From positions 1 through 6,033 of the forward strand of contig DAOVUC010000109.1 of NCBI GenBank assembly GCA_030632765.1: a stretch of DNA of 6,033 bases, written 5' to 3'. Below, in pieces: positions 1 to 6,033 of this stretch. The stretch's first letter is position 1; the number at the start of each line of letters is the position of its first letter. A program made the position numbers and the translations under genes. Source of the stretch: Candidatus Dadabacteria bacterium. Lineage in GTDB: Bacteria > Desulfobacterota_D > UBA1144 > Nemesobacterales > UBA2774. Below the pieces are notes generated by a model. It worked only from the letters and a program-made list of their open reading frames with translations, was not told where the DNA came from and searched no databases.

Positions 1-1648
1 CGTGGGTTATTGTGACTACCATGTCCTCATCGGCAATGAGATCCTCAATTGAGATTTCCTCAGAGCTATCCAAAATTTCCGTTTTTCTCACATCTCCATA
101 GCGGTCTTTTATTTCTTTAAGCTCATCAGTAACTATCCCAAGTATAAGATTCTCTTTATCCAGTACCTCGTTTAACCTCTTTACTGTTGCAATACTTTCT
201 TTTCTCTCATCTCCATAGCGGTCTTTTATTTCGGCAAGCTCATCAATAAATATCTCAAGTATTAAATTATCTTTATCCAGTACCTCTTTTAACCCTTTCA
301 CTGTTGCGATAAGATCTTTTCTTTCATCGAGCATCTTATCTCTTTCAAGCGCGGTGAGTCTCTGAAGACGCATGTCCAAAATAGCTTGCCCCTGAATATC
401 GCTTAGACCAAGCTTTTGCATAAGCCCGTCTTTTGCTACCTGCGGGCTACTGGACTTGCGAATCAAGGCAATAACTTCATCTAAATGATCAAGGGCTATT
501 TTAAGACCTTCTAATATATGGAGCCTTGCCTCAGCTTTCGTCAATTCAAACTGGGTACGTCTTGTTACGACTTCTTTTCTATGTTCTAAAAAATGATTAA
601 TAATTTCTTTAAGCGGCATCACTCGCGGCTGGTTCCTTACAAGCGCAAGCATGATGATGCCAAAAGAAGTGTCCATCGGGGTATGTTTGTAGAGTTGGTT
701 TAAAACAACCTCCGCAATCTCTCCACGTTTGATATCAATAACGACTCTGATGCCGTCTCTATCGGACTCATCCCTTATATCCGATATACCCTTTATCTTG
801 TCTTCCTTTACAAGATCCGCCATCCGTTCGATAAGCCTGGATTTATTAACCTGATAAGGTATCTCGTTGACTATAATTACTTCTCTGTCGCCCTTTTTCT
901 GCTTCTCAATTTTAGCCTTTGCTCTGAGCTTTATAATTCCACGCCCTGTCTCATAGGCCTCTCTTATCGGGTTTTTGCCGGTGATAAAACCGCCTGTTGG
1001 AAAATCCGGGCCCGGCAGATGTGTCATTAATTCATCAAGTGTAATTAAAGGATTTTTAGCTTGGGCTACAACCGCGTTTATTAATTCAGTTAAGTTATGA
1101 GGAGGAATATTTGTCGACATTCCTACGGCAATCCCAGAGGATCCATTTAGTAGAAGATTTGGAATTTTTGAAGGAAGAACAAGAGGCTCATGCTCGCTGC
1201 CGTCATAATTCGGCAAGAAGTCAACTGTCTCTTTCTCAAGATCGTCAAGCATCTCAGCCGCAATTCTATCAAGCCTGACTTCGGTGTATCTCATAGCGGC
1301 GGGAGGATCACCGTCAACCGATCCAAAGTTCCCCTGACCATCTACAAGCGTGTAGCGCATTGAGAAATCCTGAGCCATTCTGACGAGTGTATCGTAAATC
1401 GCCGCATCTCCATGGGGATGATATTTACCCATCACATCACCCACGATTCTGGCTGACTTTTTATATGGTCTGTTCCACTGGTTACCGACCTCATCCATAC
1501 CAAAGAGAATTCGTCTATGTACCGGTTTAAGCCCGTCTCTAACATCCGGCAGAGCTCGGCCAACAATAACACTCATCGAATAGGAAAGATAAGACTCCTT
1601 CATTTCATCTTCGATGTTAATAGGTATAATCTGAGACGGTGTTGTCAT
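1..1648 (-). CDS. gyrA: DNA gyrase subunit A, N-terminal 549 residues (3' end beyond window)
   Basis: This is the breakage-reunion subunit of type IIA DNA gyrase, which with GyrB introduces negative supercoils using ATP. It starts at ATG 1648-1646; a TAG lies in frame directly upstream, so the start cannot be extended. The reading frame is open to the window edge (549 codons of a usual 800-850), so the C-terminal beta-pinwheel and GyrA box are not seen. Visible signatures are the N-terminal [30 protein letters not shown] region (in part residues 20-34 and 35-47), [11 protein letters not shown] (62-72), HPHGDAA (77-83), and the active-site AAMRYTE with catalytic Tyr121 preceded by Arg120. The tower and coiled-coil follow, with [15 protein letters not shown] at 421-435. 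Residues 441-518 are a tandem duplication of a 39-residue unit normally present once. Residue 82, equivalent to E. coli Ser83, is Ala. GyrA is preferred over ParC from overall sequence; without the C-terminus a small doubt remains. Confidence 0.94.
   Translation of the reverse strand, partial: MTTPSQIIPINIEDEMKESYLSYSMSVIVGRALPDVRDGLKPVHRRILFGMDEVGNQWNRPYKKSARIVGDVMGKYHPHGDAAIYDTLVRMAQDFSMRYTLVDGQGNFGSVDGDPPAAMRYTEVRLDRIAAEMLDDLEKETVDFLPNYDGSEHEPLVLPSKIPNLLLNGSSGIAVGMSTNIPPHNLTELINAVVAQAKNPLITLDELMTHLPGPDFPTGGFITGKNPIREAYETGRGIIKLRAKAKIEKQKKGDREVIIVNEIPYQVNKSRLIERMADLVKEDKIKGISDIRDESDRDGIRVVIDIKRGEIAEVVLNQLYKHTPMDTSFGIIMLALVRNQPRVMPLKEIINHFLEHRKEVVTRRTQFELTKAEARLHILEGLKIALDHLDEVIALIRKSSSPQVAKDGLMQKLGLSDIQGQAILDMRLQRLTALERDKMLDERKDLIATVKGLKEVLDKDNLILEIFIDELAEIKDRYGDERKESIATVKRLNEVLDKENLILGIVTDELKEIKDRYGDVRKTEILDSSEEISIEDLIADEDMVVTITH
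95..328 (-). repeat. In-frame 117-bp tandem duplication inside gyrA (2 copies)
   Basis: The upstream copy in coding sense is 328-212 (residues 441-479) and the second is 211-95 (residues 480-518). Both begin DERK, share IATVK, EVLDK, NLIL and end EIKDRYG. By hand alignment without gaps, 30 of 39 residues and 99 of 117 bases match. The longest perfect stretch is 25 nt (232-208 against 115-91). Typical GyrA proteins run from LTGLERDK through a single helix-turn-helix to EIKE-[KR]-[FY]-GDERRTEI; here that stretch is traversed twice before RKTEI at 521-525. The frame stays intact on both sides, and the sequence after the repeat resembles ordinary GyrA ([17 protein letters not shown]). Confidence 0.95.
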
Positions 1649-1658
1649 CTAGGTACAA

Positions 1659-1665
1659 CCCTCCT
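1659..1665 (-). promoter_or_regulatory. Shine-Dalgarno of gyrA
   Basis: On the minus strand this reads AGGAGGG, a full match to the anti-SD core. It ends 11 nt before the ATG at 1648, slightly longer than the usual 5-9 nt. An in-frame TAG just before the ATG supports this start. Confidence 0.8.
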
Positions 1666-1692
1666 AAATATCTATAAATATTGAGCATTAAG

Positions 1693-1719
1693 CTTATATG
1701 AGAGGATGCCAAGAGTCAA
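1693..1719 (-). promoter_or_regulatory. Probable sigma70-type promoter of gyrA
   Basis: On the minus strand TTGACT (1719-1714) resembles the -35 box and TATAAG (1698-1693) the -10 box, each 5/6 to consensus. They are separated by 15 nt, shorter than the ideal 17. Transcription would start roughly 35-40 nt upstream of the gyrA ATG. The whole divergent spacer is 1649-1824. For the oppositely oriented mtgA I see only AT-rich -10-like strings there (TATTAT 1756-1761, TAAAAT 1793-1798) without a good -35. Confidence 0.45.
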
Positions 1720-1824
1720 TTTTTTGAGCCGTTTCAAATATTCTTGTAAGGATGATATTATTAGATTATGTATCAAAGCCCCGGAATAAGGATAAAATAT
1801 AAATAAGTCATAACCCAAAAAACT

Positions 1825-2523
1825 ATGAAAAGAATACTCCGCAAAACCTCATTTTTTATACTAAAGATTTTACTTATTATTCTAATTGTAACAACCGCTT
1901 GGGTAGCGCTTTATAAATTCGTAAATCCGCCTATTACACCACTGATGCTAATACGTTTTTTTGATAAAGAGAGCGGGCAGAGATTAATCAAAAAAGACTG
2001 GAAAAATTATGATGAAATTTCAAATTATATGAAAATGGCCGTAATCGCCTCAGAAGACCAAAAATTCCCGTTTCATAACGGTTTTGATCTTGGGTCAATA
2101 GAGAAGGCAATCGGCGAAAAGTTAGATGGTGATCGTTTAAGGGGAGCAAGTACCATATCGCAGCAAACGGCAAAAAATGTTTTCTTATGGCCATCACGGT
2201 CATGGATTAGAAAGGGTGTAGAGGCATATTTTACTGTGCTAATTGAGAAAATATGGGGGAAAAAGAGAATACTTGAGGTGTATTTGAATGTTATAGAGAC
2301 AGGAAGTGGGATATATGGAGTAGATGAGGCGGGAGAAGTTTATTTTGGAAGGTCCGCTAAAAACCTAGATATAGTAGATTCTTCTCTTATCGCATCCATA
2401 CTTCCCGACCCAAAATTTATGTCTCCCAAAAACCCTTCAGAACACATTCTGAGAAAAGAAAAATGGATTATCGAGCAGATAGGGAATCTTGGGGGGACTG
2501 ATTATTTGAGAAATATACAGTAG
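1825..2523 (+). CDS. mtgA: Monofunctional biosynthetic peptidoglycan transglycosylase (GT51)
   Basis: It polymerises lipid II into glycan strands at the outer face of the inner membrane and has no transpeptidase domain. The 232 residues match the usual size of MtgA (about 230-240). A basic N-terminus (MKRILRK) is followed by one membrane segment at about 9-30. All conserved GT51 motifs are visible: EDQKFPFHNGFD (77-88) with catalytic Glu77; RGASTISQQTAKN (106-118); SRSWIRKGVEAY (124-135); RILEVYLNVIETGSGIYGVD (148-167) with the second conserved Glu151; and ILPDPKFMSPKNPS (192-205). The start is the only ATG that keeps the membrane anchor, but I see no Shine-Dalgarno; the leader just upstream is A-rich (CCCAAAAAACT). 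It is divergent from gyrA and followed in the same direction by an SDR gene that has its own promoter. I see no obvious intrinsic terminator after it. Confidence 0.95.
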   Translation: MKRILRKTSFFILKILLIILIVTTAWVALYKFVNPPITPLMLIRFFDKESGQRLIKKDWKNYDEISNYMKMAVIASEDQKFPFHNGFDLGSIEKAIGEKLDGDRLRGASTISQQTAKNVFLWPSRSWIRKGVEAYFTVLIEKIWGKKRILEVYLNVIETGSGIYGVDEAGEVYFGRSAKNLDIVDSSLIASILPDPKFMSPKNPSEHILRKEKWIIEQIGNLGGTDYLRNIQ

Positions 2524-2540
2524 TCGTCTTTCAATGTTAA

Positions 2541-2569
2541 TTGACATCAAAAGGGCTTGGGTGTAAAAC
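2541..2569 (+). promoter_or_regulatory. Probable sigma70-type promoter of the SDR gene
   Basis: A perfect -35 box TTGACA (2541-2546) is followed after exactly 17 nt by TAAAAC (2564-2569), 4/6 to the -10 consensus. It lies in the 81-bp gap between mtgA and the SDR gene and would give a leader of about 28 nt. This suggests the SDR gene can be transcribed independently of mtgA. Confidence 0.55.
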
Positions 2570-2590
2570 AATAAGTAAATAATTGTAAAT

Positions 2591-2595
2591 GAGGA
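2591..2595 (+). promoter_or_regulatory. Shine-Dalgarno of the SDR gene
   Basis: GAGGA is placed 9 nt before the ATG at 2605, normal spacing. It supports the chosen start, which begins four residues before the first beta strand of the Rossmann fold. Confidence 0.65.
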
Positions 2596-2604
2596 TAAAG
2601 ACAA

Positions 2605-3378
2605 ATGGCTAAAGAAACAGCATTAATTACAGGCGCATCATCAGGAATAGGAATGGGACTGGCAAAGCTTTTTGCGGCTGACGGCTCGGAGCTTGTACTC
2701 GTTGCCCGTAGGGAAGACAGGCTTAACGAGCTCGCTCAAGAACTTAAATCCGAACACGGGATTGAAGTACACGTTCTCCCAAAAGATCTTTCAAAAAAGA
2801 GTGCACCTAAAGAAATTTTTACTCACCTTAATAAAGAAAAAATACAGATTGATGTCCTCGTAAATAACGCGGGTTTTGGTAACAAAGGCAGCATCGCAGA
2901 ACTCGACACCGATCTGCAAATGGATATGGTACAAGTCAACGCAGCCGCTCTAACGCACCTTACAAGCCTATTTTTGCCTGGAATAGTAGAAAGAGGGCAC
3001 GGCGGTATATTAAATGTAGGTTCTCTGGCGGGTTTTCAGCCCGGGCCCAATCTCGCTGTCTACTTCGCTACCAAAGCTTATGTGCTTTCATTTACAGAGG
3101 CTCTTGCAGAGGAGATTTCAAACCCGAATATCAAAATCTCCTGCCTGGCCCCGGGGCCTGTTAAAACCGAGTTTGGAGAAAAGTCTGATCTCGAAGACTC
3201 GCTGTTATTCAAAATAAGTTTAATGGAAATGGCCCCCGTAGTGAAAGCCGGATACGAAGGGTTTAGGAGAGGAAAAACAATCGTCATTCCTGGATTTAAA
3301 CAGCAGATCGTACCATTTTTAAATAGGTTTACACCCAGGTTGTTAGTAAGGAAAATAGCAAAGAAGCTAAACTCATAA
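2605..3378 (+). CDS. Classical SDR-family NAD(P)-dependent oxidoreductase (DltE/COG0300-like)
   Basis: This is a soluble single-domain Rossmann-fold oxidoreductase of 257 residues, within the usual 250-280 of classical SDRs. Visible motifs are the cofactor glycine motif TGASSGIG (9-16); Arg35-Arg36 after the second beta strand (VARRE), which favours NADP(H); Asp61 contacting the adenine region; NNAG (87-90); and the catalytic tetrad Asn112, Ser140, Tyr153 and Lys157 (YFATK). PGPVKTEF (183-190) follows as the usual post-beta6 segment. The sequence resembles the DltE/YqjQ-type group, whose substrates are mostly unassigned, so no substrate is proposed. The C-terminal 30 residues are basic and hydrophobic (IVPFLNRFTPRLLVRKIAKK in part), which could favour membrane association; this is inference. 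It has its own promoter and ribosome binding site, and its stop lies 2 bp from the stop of the convergent helicase gene. Confidence 0.93.
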   Translation: MAKETALITGASSGIGMGLAKLFAADGSELVLVARREDRLNELAQELKSEHGIEVHVLPKDLSKKSAPKEIFTHLNKEKIQIDVLVNNAGFGNKGSIAELDTDLQMDMVQVNAAALTHLTSLFLPGIVERGHGGILNVGSLAGFQPGPNLAVYFATKAYVLSFTEALAEEISNPNIKISCLAPGPVKTEFGEKSDLEDSLLFKISLMEMAPVVKAGYEGFRRGKTIVIPGFKQQIVPFLNRFTPRLLVRKIAKKLNS

Positions 3379-3380
3379 AC

Positions 3381-5891
3381 TCATCCGAAAAAGTATTTCA
3401 GATTGCTGATTATATTATCTGAACTATCTACTAACCGTGTGCAATCGGGAAGAGAATTTAGGAAAAACTTACCGTAAAATTTACTTATCACTCTTTTATC
3501 CAAAACAAGTACGGCTCCCTTATCGGTCTTTGTCCTAATAAGTCTGCCAAATCCCTGCTTAAACTTTAGAACTGCAACAGGGAGGCTATAATCCATAAAT
3601 GAATTAAGACCTTGGCTTTCTAGGTACTCGACCCTAGCCTCTATAATAGGCTCGGTAGGAACCCTGAAGGGAAGCCTAGCAATAATTACCAATTTTAAAG
3701 CATCCCCCGGGACATCAACCCCCTCCCAGAAACTGTCGGTTGCAAAGAGAACTGAGTTATCTTCAATTCTAAATTTATCAAGCAAGCGACCCCTGGGAAA
3801 TGCTCCCTGTTTTAGGGCAAGTATTCCATCGTTTTCCAACTCTCCGTAGATATTCTTATAAACAGTTTCAAGTAAAGCATATGATGTAAATAGTATAAGT
3901 GCATTCCCTCTTGAAGCTTTTACAGCTTTTGTAATTAAATCTGAGATTGCATCAGCGTAGCCCACATTACCGGGCTCGGGAATGTCGTTGGGTATGGTCA
4001 AGAGAAGTTGTTCCTCATAATTAAAAGAGGAGGGAAGTATATGCTCATCGACCCTTTGTTCATCTTCAAGCCCAAGGCCTGTCTTTAGAAACTGAAAACT
4101 CTTATTAACTGCCATTGTAGCTGAGGTCATTACCACGGTATCACACTTTGAGTAGAGTCTTTCCTTAAGAGTTGGAGAAATATCAAGTGGAGACAGACCT
4201 AAACCTGAGAGTATCCCTCCTCGCCCCATCCTACCTTCTACCCATCTTACAAAGCCATCGTCCTCGGTGCTTAGGAACGTACTAATAACATCAGAGTAAT
4301 AATCAAGCTTATTCCCAACCCCTTTAAACTCGACTATCAGCTTTGCAATATCACTCTCTACTTCGTAGTCGATAAGGATATCCGTTATTGCTTTAATCTC
4401 CTCATGGAGTTCCTTAAGCCTGATTCTCAATATAGAGAATTTTTTATCGATATTATCCCAGCCTTCCCTGCCTGTAATTTCTTCTGTAATACGGAGATTG
4501 ATTTCTTCCTTGCCGCTCTCTTTTTCCTGAGTTATGGGAAGACAAAAGTTATAAAGCGCATCGAAAGAATCATTTGTGTACCGCTCAACTGTATCAACCT
4601 TGTTAGACAGCAGATCTTCTACTTTTCTTAACAGGTCGTTCACAATCCCTTTCCTGTACATTTTGACAAGCTTAGTTGCGAGAGACGCCGTATAATATAT
4701 GAGTCCCTTCCCCGGCCCCCCTTTACTCTTACGCTTAAGCCTTCTCAATACTCTTATAATTCCGAACTTCGTAGCCCTCATGCCAAAGTGTGAAGTGGCC
4801 GTGTCATTTAAATGATGAGCCTCATCAAAAATTACTCTTTTAAACGGCGGCAAAATCCCGGCGTCACTGCTCTCTGACGCACTCTTGATAGCAAGATCGG
4901 AGAAAAGAAGGTGGTGATTCACGATCAATAGTTGAGAAGAAGCAACTTCCCTTCTTGATTTATAAAAAAAGCACCTTGAGTAATAAGGGCACCTGGCTCT
5001 AAGACAACTGTCACTCTCGGCAGAAACCTTATCCCAGACACTGCCCGGAGGGGTAAAACTAAGATCAGAAAGGGAGCCGTCTTCAGTAACTTTAGCCCAG
5101 TCTAATATGTCATTAATTGGGTCGACTTCATCGTCGTCCGCCATCTCAAAGAGACCATCCTGTATTGTTTCTGTTCTCAAAAGACAGAGATAATTCCTCA
5201 TGCCTTTAACCAGGGAATAATTAAAGTCATCTTCAAAAGCATCATAGAGAAGTGGGATATCTTTATCGATTAACTGCTCCTGAAGATTAATAGTGTTGGT
5301 TGATATAACAATGCGCTCCTCATTCTTTAAGGCCCAGGCAACGGCGGGGATTAAATAGGAAAACGTTTTTCCGGTTCCCGTTCCAGCCTCGATTAGCGAG
5401 ATTAAATTATCATTAAAAGATGAAGTAACGGATTGTAGCATTCGGAGCTGTTCATCCCTAAGCTCATACTTATCGCCCATAACTTCTGCCACTTTGCCCT
5501 CAGGAAGAAGTGCTTTCTTGGTCTCCTCAATATCGAGCGGCTCAATCTCCCTTTCAAAGAAGGGCTCAACAACCACATATATCTGAGACGCGTTATTGTC
5601 GATGATTAAAAAACCAACTCCCTGGTTACCAAAAACCGAGGCTATCTGTATATCCTGCTCAGAAGGTGTCAACGTGCCCGAAGGATGATTATGAATAACA
5701 ACATCTCCGGGTTTTGCCGACTCTATAACCGCTGGGACCGAGTAATCATTCCCCCTCGCAACAACCTTCACCTCTTCAATTACATATCGCCCAGAAAAAG
5801 TACCGACAAAAAACACCTCGTTTCCCGACGCATCTTTAATAACACTTTTTATTGTTGACTTAACACTTTCAGAGAAAAAATCTTTTTGCAC
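3381..5891 (-). CDS. DinG/XPD-type iron-sulfur helicase with N-terminal RadC-like JAB domain
   Basis: This is a superfamily 2 DNA helicase of the XPD/DinG family (836 residues; E. coli DinG is about 716) fused to an N-terminal JAB/MPN domain. JAB part (about 1-115): Glu25 in GNEVFFVG and the metal-binding H67-x-H69-x7-S77-x2-D80 are all present, so the JAMM site looks intact. Helicase part: Q-motif-like YELRDEQ (142-148); Walker A EAGTGTGKT (168-176); four cysteines C236, C296, C301 and C307 positioned as the 4Fe-4S ligands; VNHHLL (324-329); DEAH (356-359); TSAT (589-592); LFTSY (667-671); DSFWEGVDVPG (719-729); QGFGRLIR (779-786). By family this should be a 5'-to-3' DNA helicase acting on R-loops, D-loops or similar structures; no exonuclease domain is seen. 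The start is GTG at 5891-5889, with a stop TAA shortly upstream and no later in-frame start before the JAB core, yet no Shine-Dalgarno is visible (CTTCTCCCC precedes GTG). The stop is TGA at 3383-3381, tail to tail with the SDR gene. Confidence 0.94.
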   Translation of the reverse strand: MQKDFFSESVKSTIKSVIKDASGNEVFFVGTFSGRYVIEEVKVVARGNDYSVPAVIESAKPGDVVIHNHPSGTLTPSEQDIQIASVFGNQGVGFLIIDNNASQIYVVVEPFFEREIEPLDIEETKKALLPEGKVAEVMGDKYELRDEQLRMLQSVTSSFNDNLISLIEAGTGTGKTFSYLIPAVAWALKNEERIVISTNTINLQEQLIDKDIPLLYDAFEDDFNYSLVKGMRNYLCLLRTETIQDGLFEMADDDEVDPINDILDWAKVTEDGSLSDLSFTPPGSVWDKVSAESDSCLRARCPYYSRCFFYKSRREVASSQLLIVNHHLLFSDLAIKSASESSDAGILPPFKRVIFDEAHHLNDTATSHFGMRATKFGIIRVLRRLKRKSKGGPGKGLIYYTASLATKLVKMYRKGIVNDLLRKVEDLLSNKVDTVERYTNDSFDALYNFCLPITQEKESGKEEINLRITEEITGREGWDNIDKKFSILRIRLKELHEEIKAITDILIDYEVESDIAKLIVEFKGVGNKLDYYSDVISTFLSTEDDGFVRWVEGRMGRGGILSGLGLSPLDISPTLKERLYSKCDTVVMTSATMAVNKSFQFLKTGLGLEDEQRVDEHILPSSFNYEEQLLLTIPNDIPEPGNVGYADAISDLITKAVKASRGNALILFTSYALLETVYKNIYGELENDGILALKQGAFPRGRLLDKFRIEDNSVLFATDSFWEGVDVPGDALKLVIIARLPFRVPTEPIIEARVEYLESQGLNSFMDYSLPVAVLKFKQGFGRLIRTKTDKGAVLVLDKRVISKFYGKFFLNSLPDCTRLVDSSDNIISNLKYFFG

Positions 5892-5973
5892 GGGGAGAAG
5901 TCTACATTATTTAATAAAGTTTCACAGATGTGTACCTCAGTACTTATTGCCTTAACATATCAGGTTTGGTAGT
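5892..5973. other. Short spacer upstream of the JAB-DinG gene
   Basis: It is AT-rich near the helicase start. On the minus strand it contains -10-like strings (TATTAA, TAATGT) close to the GTG but no convincing -35 box and no Shine-Dalgarno. I see no hairpin followed by a T-run. Confidence 0.4.
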
Positions 5974-6033
5974 TTATCTGAGTAAAGCCGGGAGGGATGG
6001 CCAAGCGTCCTCGGTATGGTTTTTCAGCAGTTC
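5974..6033 (-). CDS. Possible C-terminal tail of an upstream minus-strand gene
   Basis: Reading the minus strand inward from the window edge gives 19 open codons ending in TAA at 5976-5974 (peptide ending HTEDAWPSLPALLR). The residue mix is protein-like, and the position, 82 bp upstream of the helicase start on the same strand, is plausible for a preceding gene. An open run this short is expected by chance often enough that it is weak evidence. I cannot assign a family. Confidence 0.3.
   Translation of the reverse strand, partial: ELLKNHTEDAWPSLPALLR

Noticed and set aside
95..328. Assembly artefact as the cause of the gyrA repeat.
   Set aside because: The copies differ at 18 of 117 bases, including multiple codon changes, and the frame is intact; a misassembly would normally give near-identical copies.
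1988..2203. Open frames antisense or out of frame within mtgA, the SDR and the helicase (also 2672-2863, 3078-3287, 4404-4631).
   Set aside because: They are short, lie wholly inside well-supported genes, resemble no family I know and have no convincing start signals; they are shadows of the real frames.
2531..2544. Small palindrome TCAAT-GTTA-ATTGA after mtgA, as terminator or operator.
   Set aside because: A 5-bp AT-rich stem with no T-run is too weak; it also overlaps the -35 box of the SDR promoter and could arise by chance.
3398..3422. Inverted repeat TCAGAT / ATCTGA just after the SDR stop, as a possible terminator.
   Set aside because: It has only a 6-bp AT-rich stem with a 13-nt loop and no T-run, and it lies inside the helicase coding sequence.
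5997..6033. Plus-strand ATG with GGGAGGG next to it, open to the edge (MAKRPRYGFSAV).
   Set aside because: GGAGG sits only 1 nt before the ATG, too close to act as a Shine-Dalgarno, and 12 codons are too few to judge. The opposite strand offers an equally open frame.
5985..6033. tRNA-like start resembling a Ser or Leu tRNA (GGAGGGATGGCCAAGCG).
   Set aside because: The D-arm does not pair convincingly and no anticodon arm can be placed in the visible bases.

Overview
The window holds four recognisable protein-coding genes and the edge of a possible fifth. All are chromosomal housekeeping or accessory genes. I found no mobile element, CRISPR array, phage gene or RNA gene. The set suggests a Gram-negative bacterium: it includes a monofunctional, membrane-anchored peptidoglycan glycosyltransferase and a DinG-type helicase carrying an N-terminal RadC/JAB domain. 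I associate that helicase architecture with Deltaproteobacteria (Desulfobacterota/Myxococcota) and related lineages. The lineage is an inference from recalled family resemblance, not from a search. Base composition is moderately AT-rich.

Layout. Positions 1-1648 (minus) hold the first 549 codons of gyrA, cut by the window start. A 176-bp divergent spacer carries a likely gyrA promoter and Shine-Dalgarno. Positions 1825-2523 (plus) encode MtgA. An 81-bp gap with a good promoter and ribosome binding site leads to a classical short-chain dehydrogenase at 2605-3378 (plus). Two bases separate its stop from the stop of the convergent JAB-DinG helicase gene at 3381-5891 (minus). The last 142 bp contain only a possible C-terminal tail of another minus-strand gene.

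The genes do not form one pathway. GyrA and DinG both act on DNA topology and structure (supercoiling; R-loops or other helicase substrates). MtgA builds glycan strands at the inner membrane. The SDR is an NADP(H)-type oxidoreductase of unknown substrate.

The most unusual feature is inside gyrA. A 39-residue (117-bp) segment of the helical region after the C-gate is present twice in tandem, in frame, with 30/39 residues and 99/117 bases identical. Ordinary GyrA proteins have this segment once. The divergence between copies argues for an old, retained duplication rather than an assembly error. The second point of interest is the intact JAMM metal-site motif on the DinG helicase, which suggests a peptidase or isopeptidase-like activity linked to a helicase.
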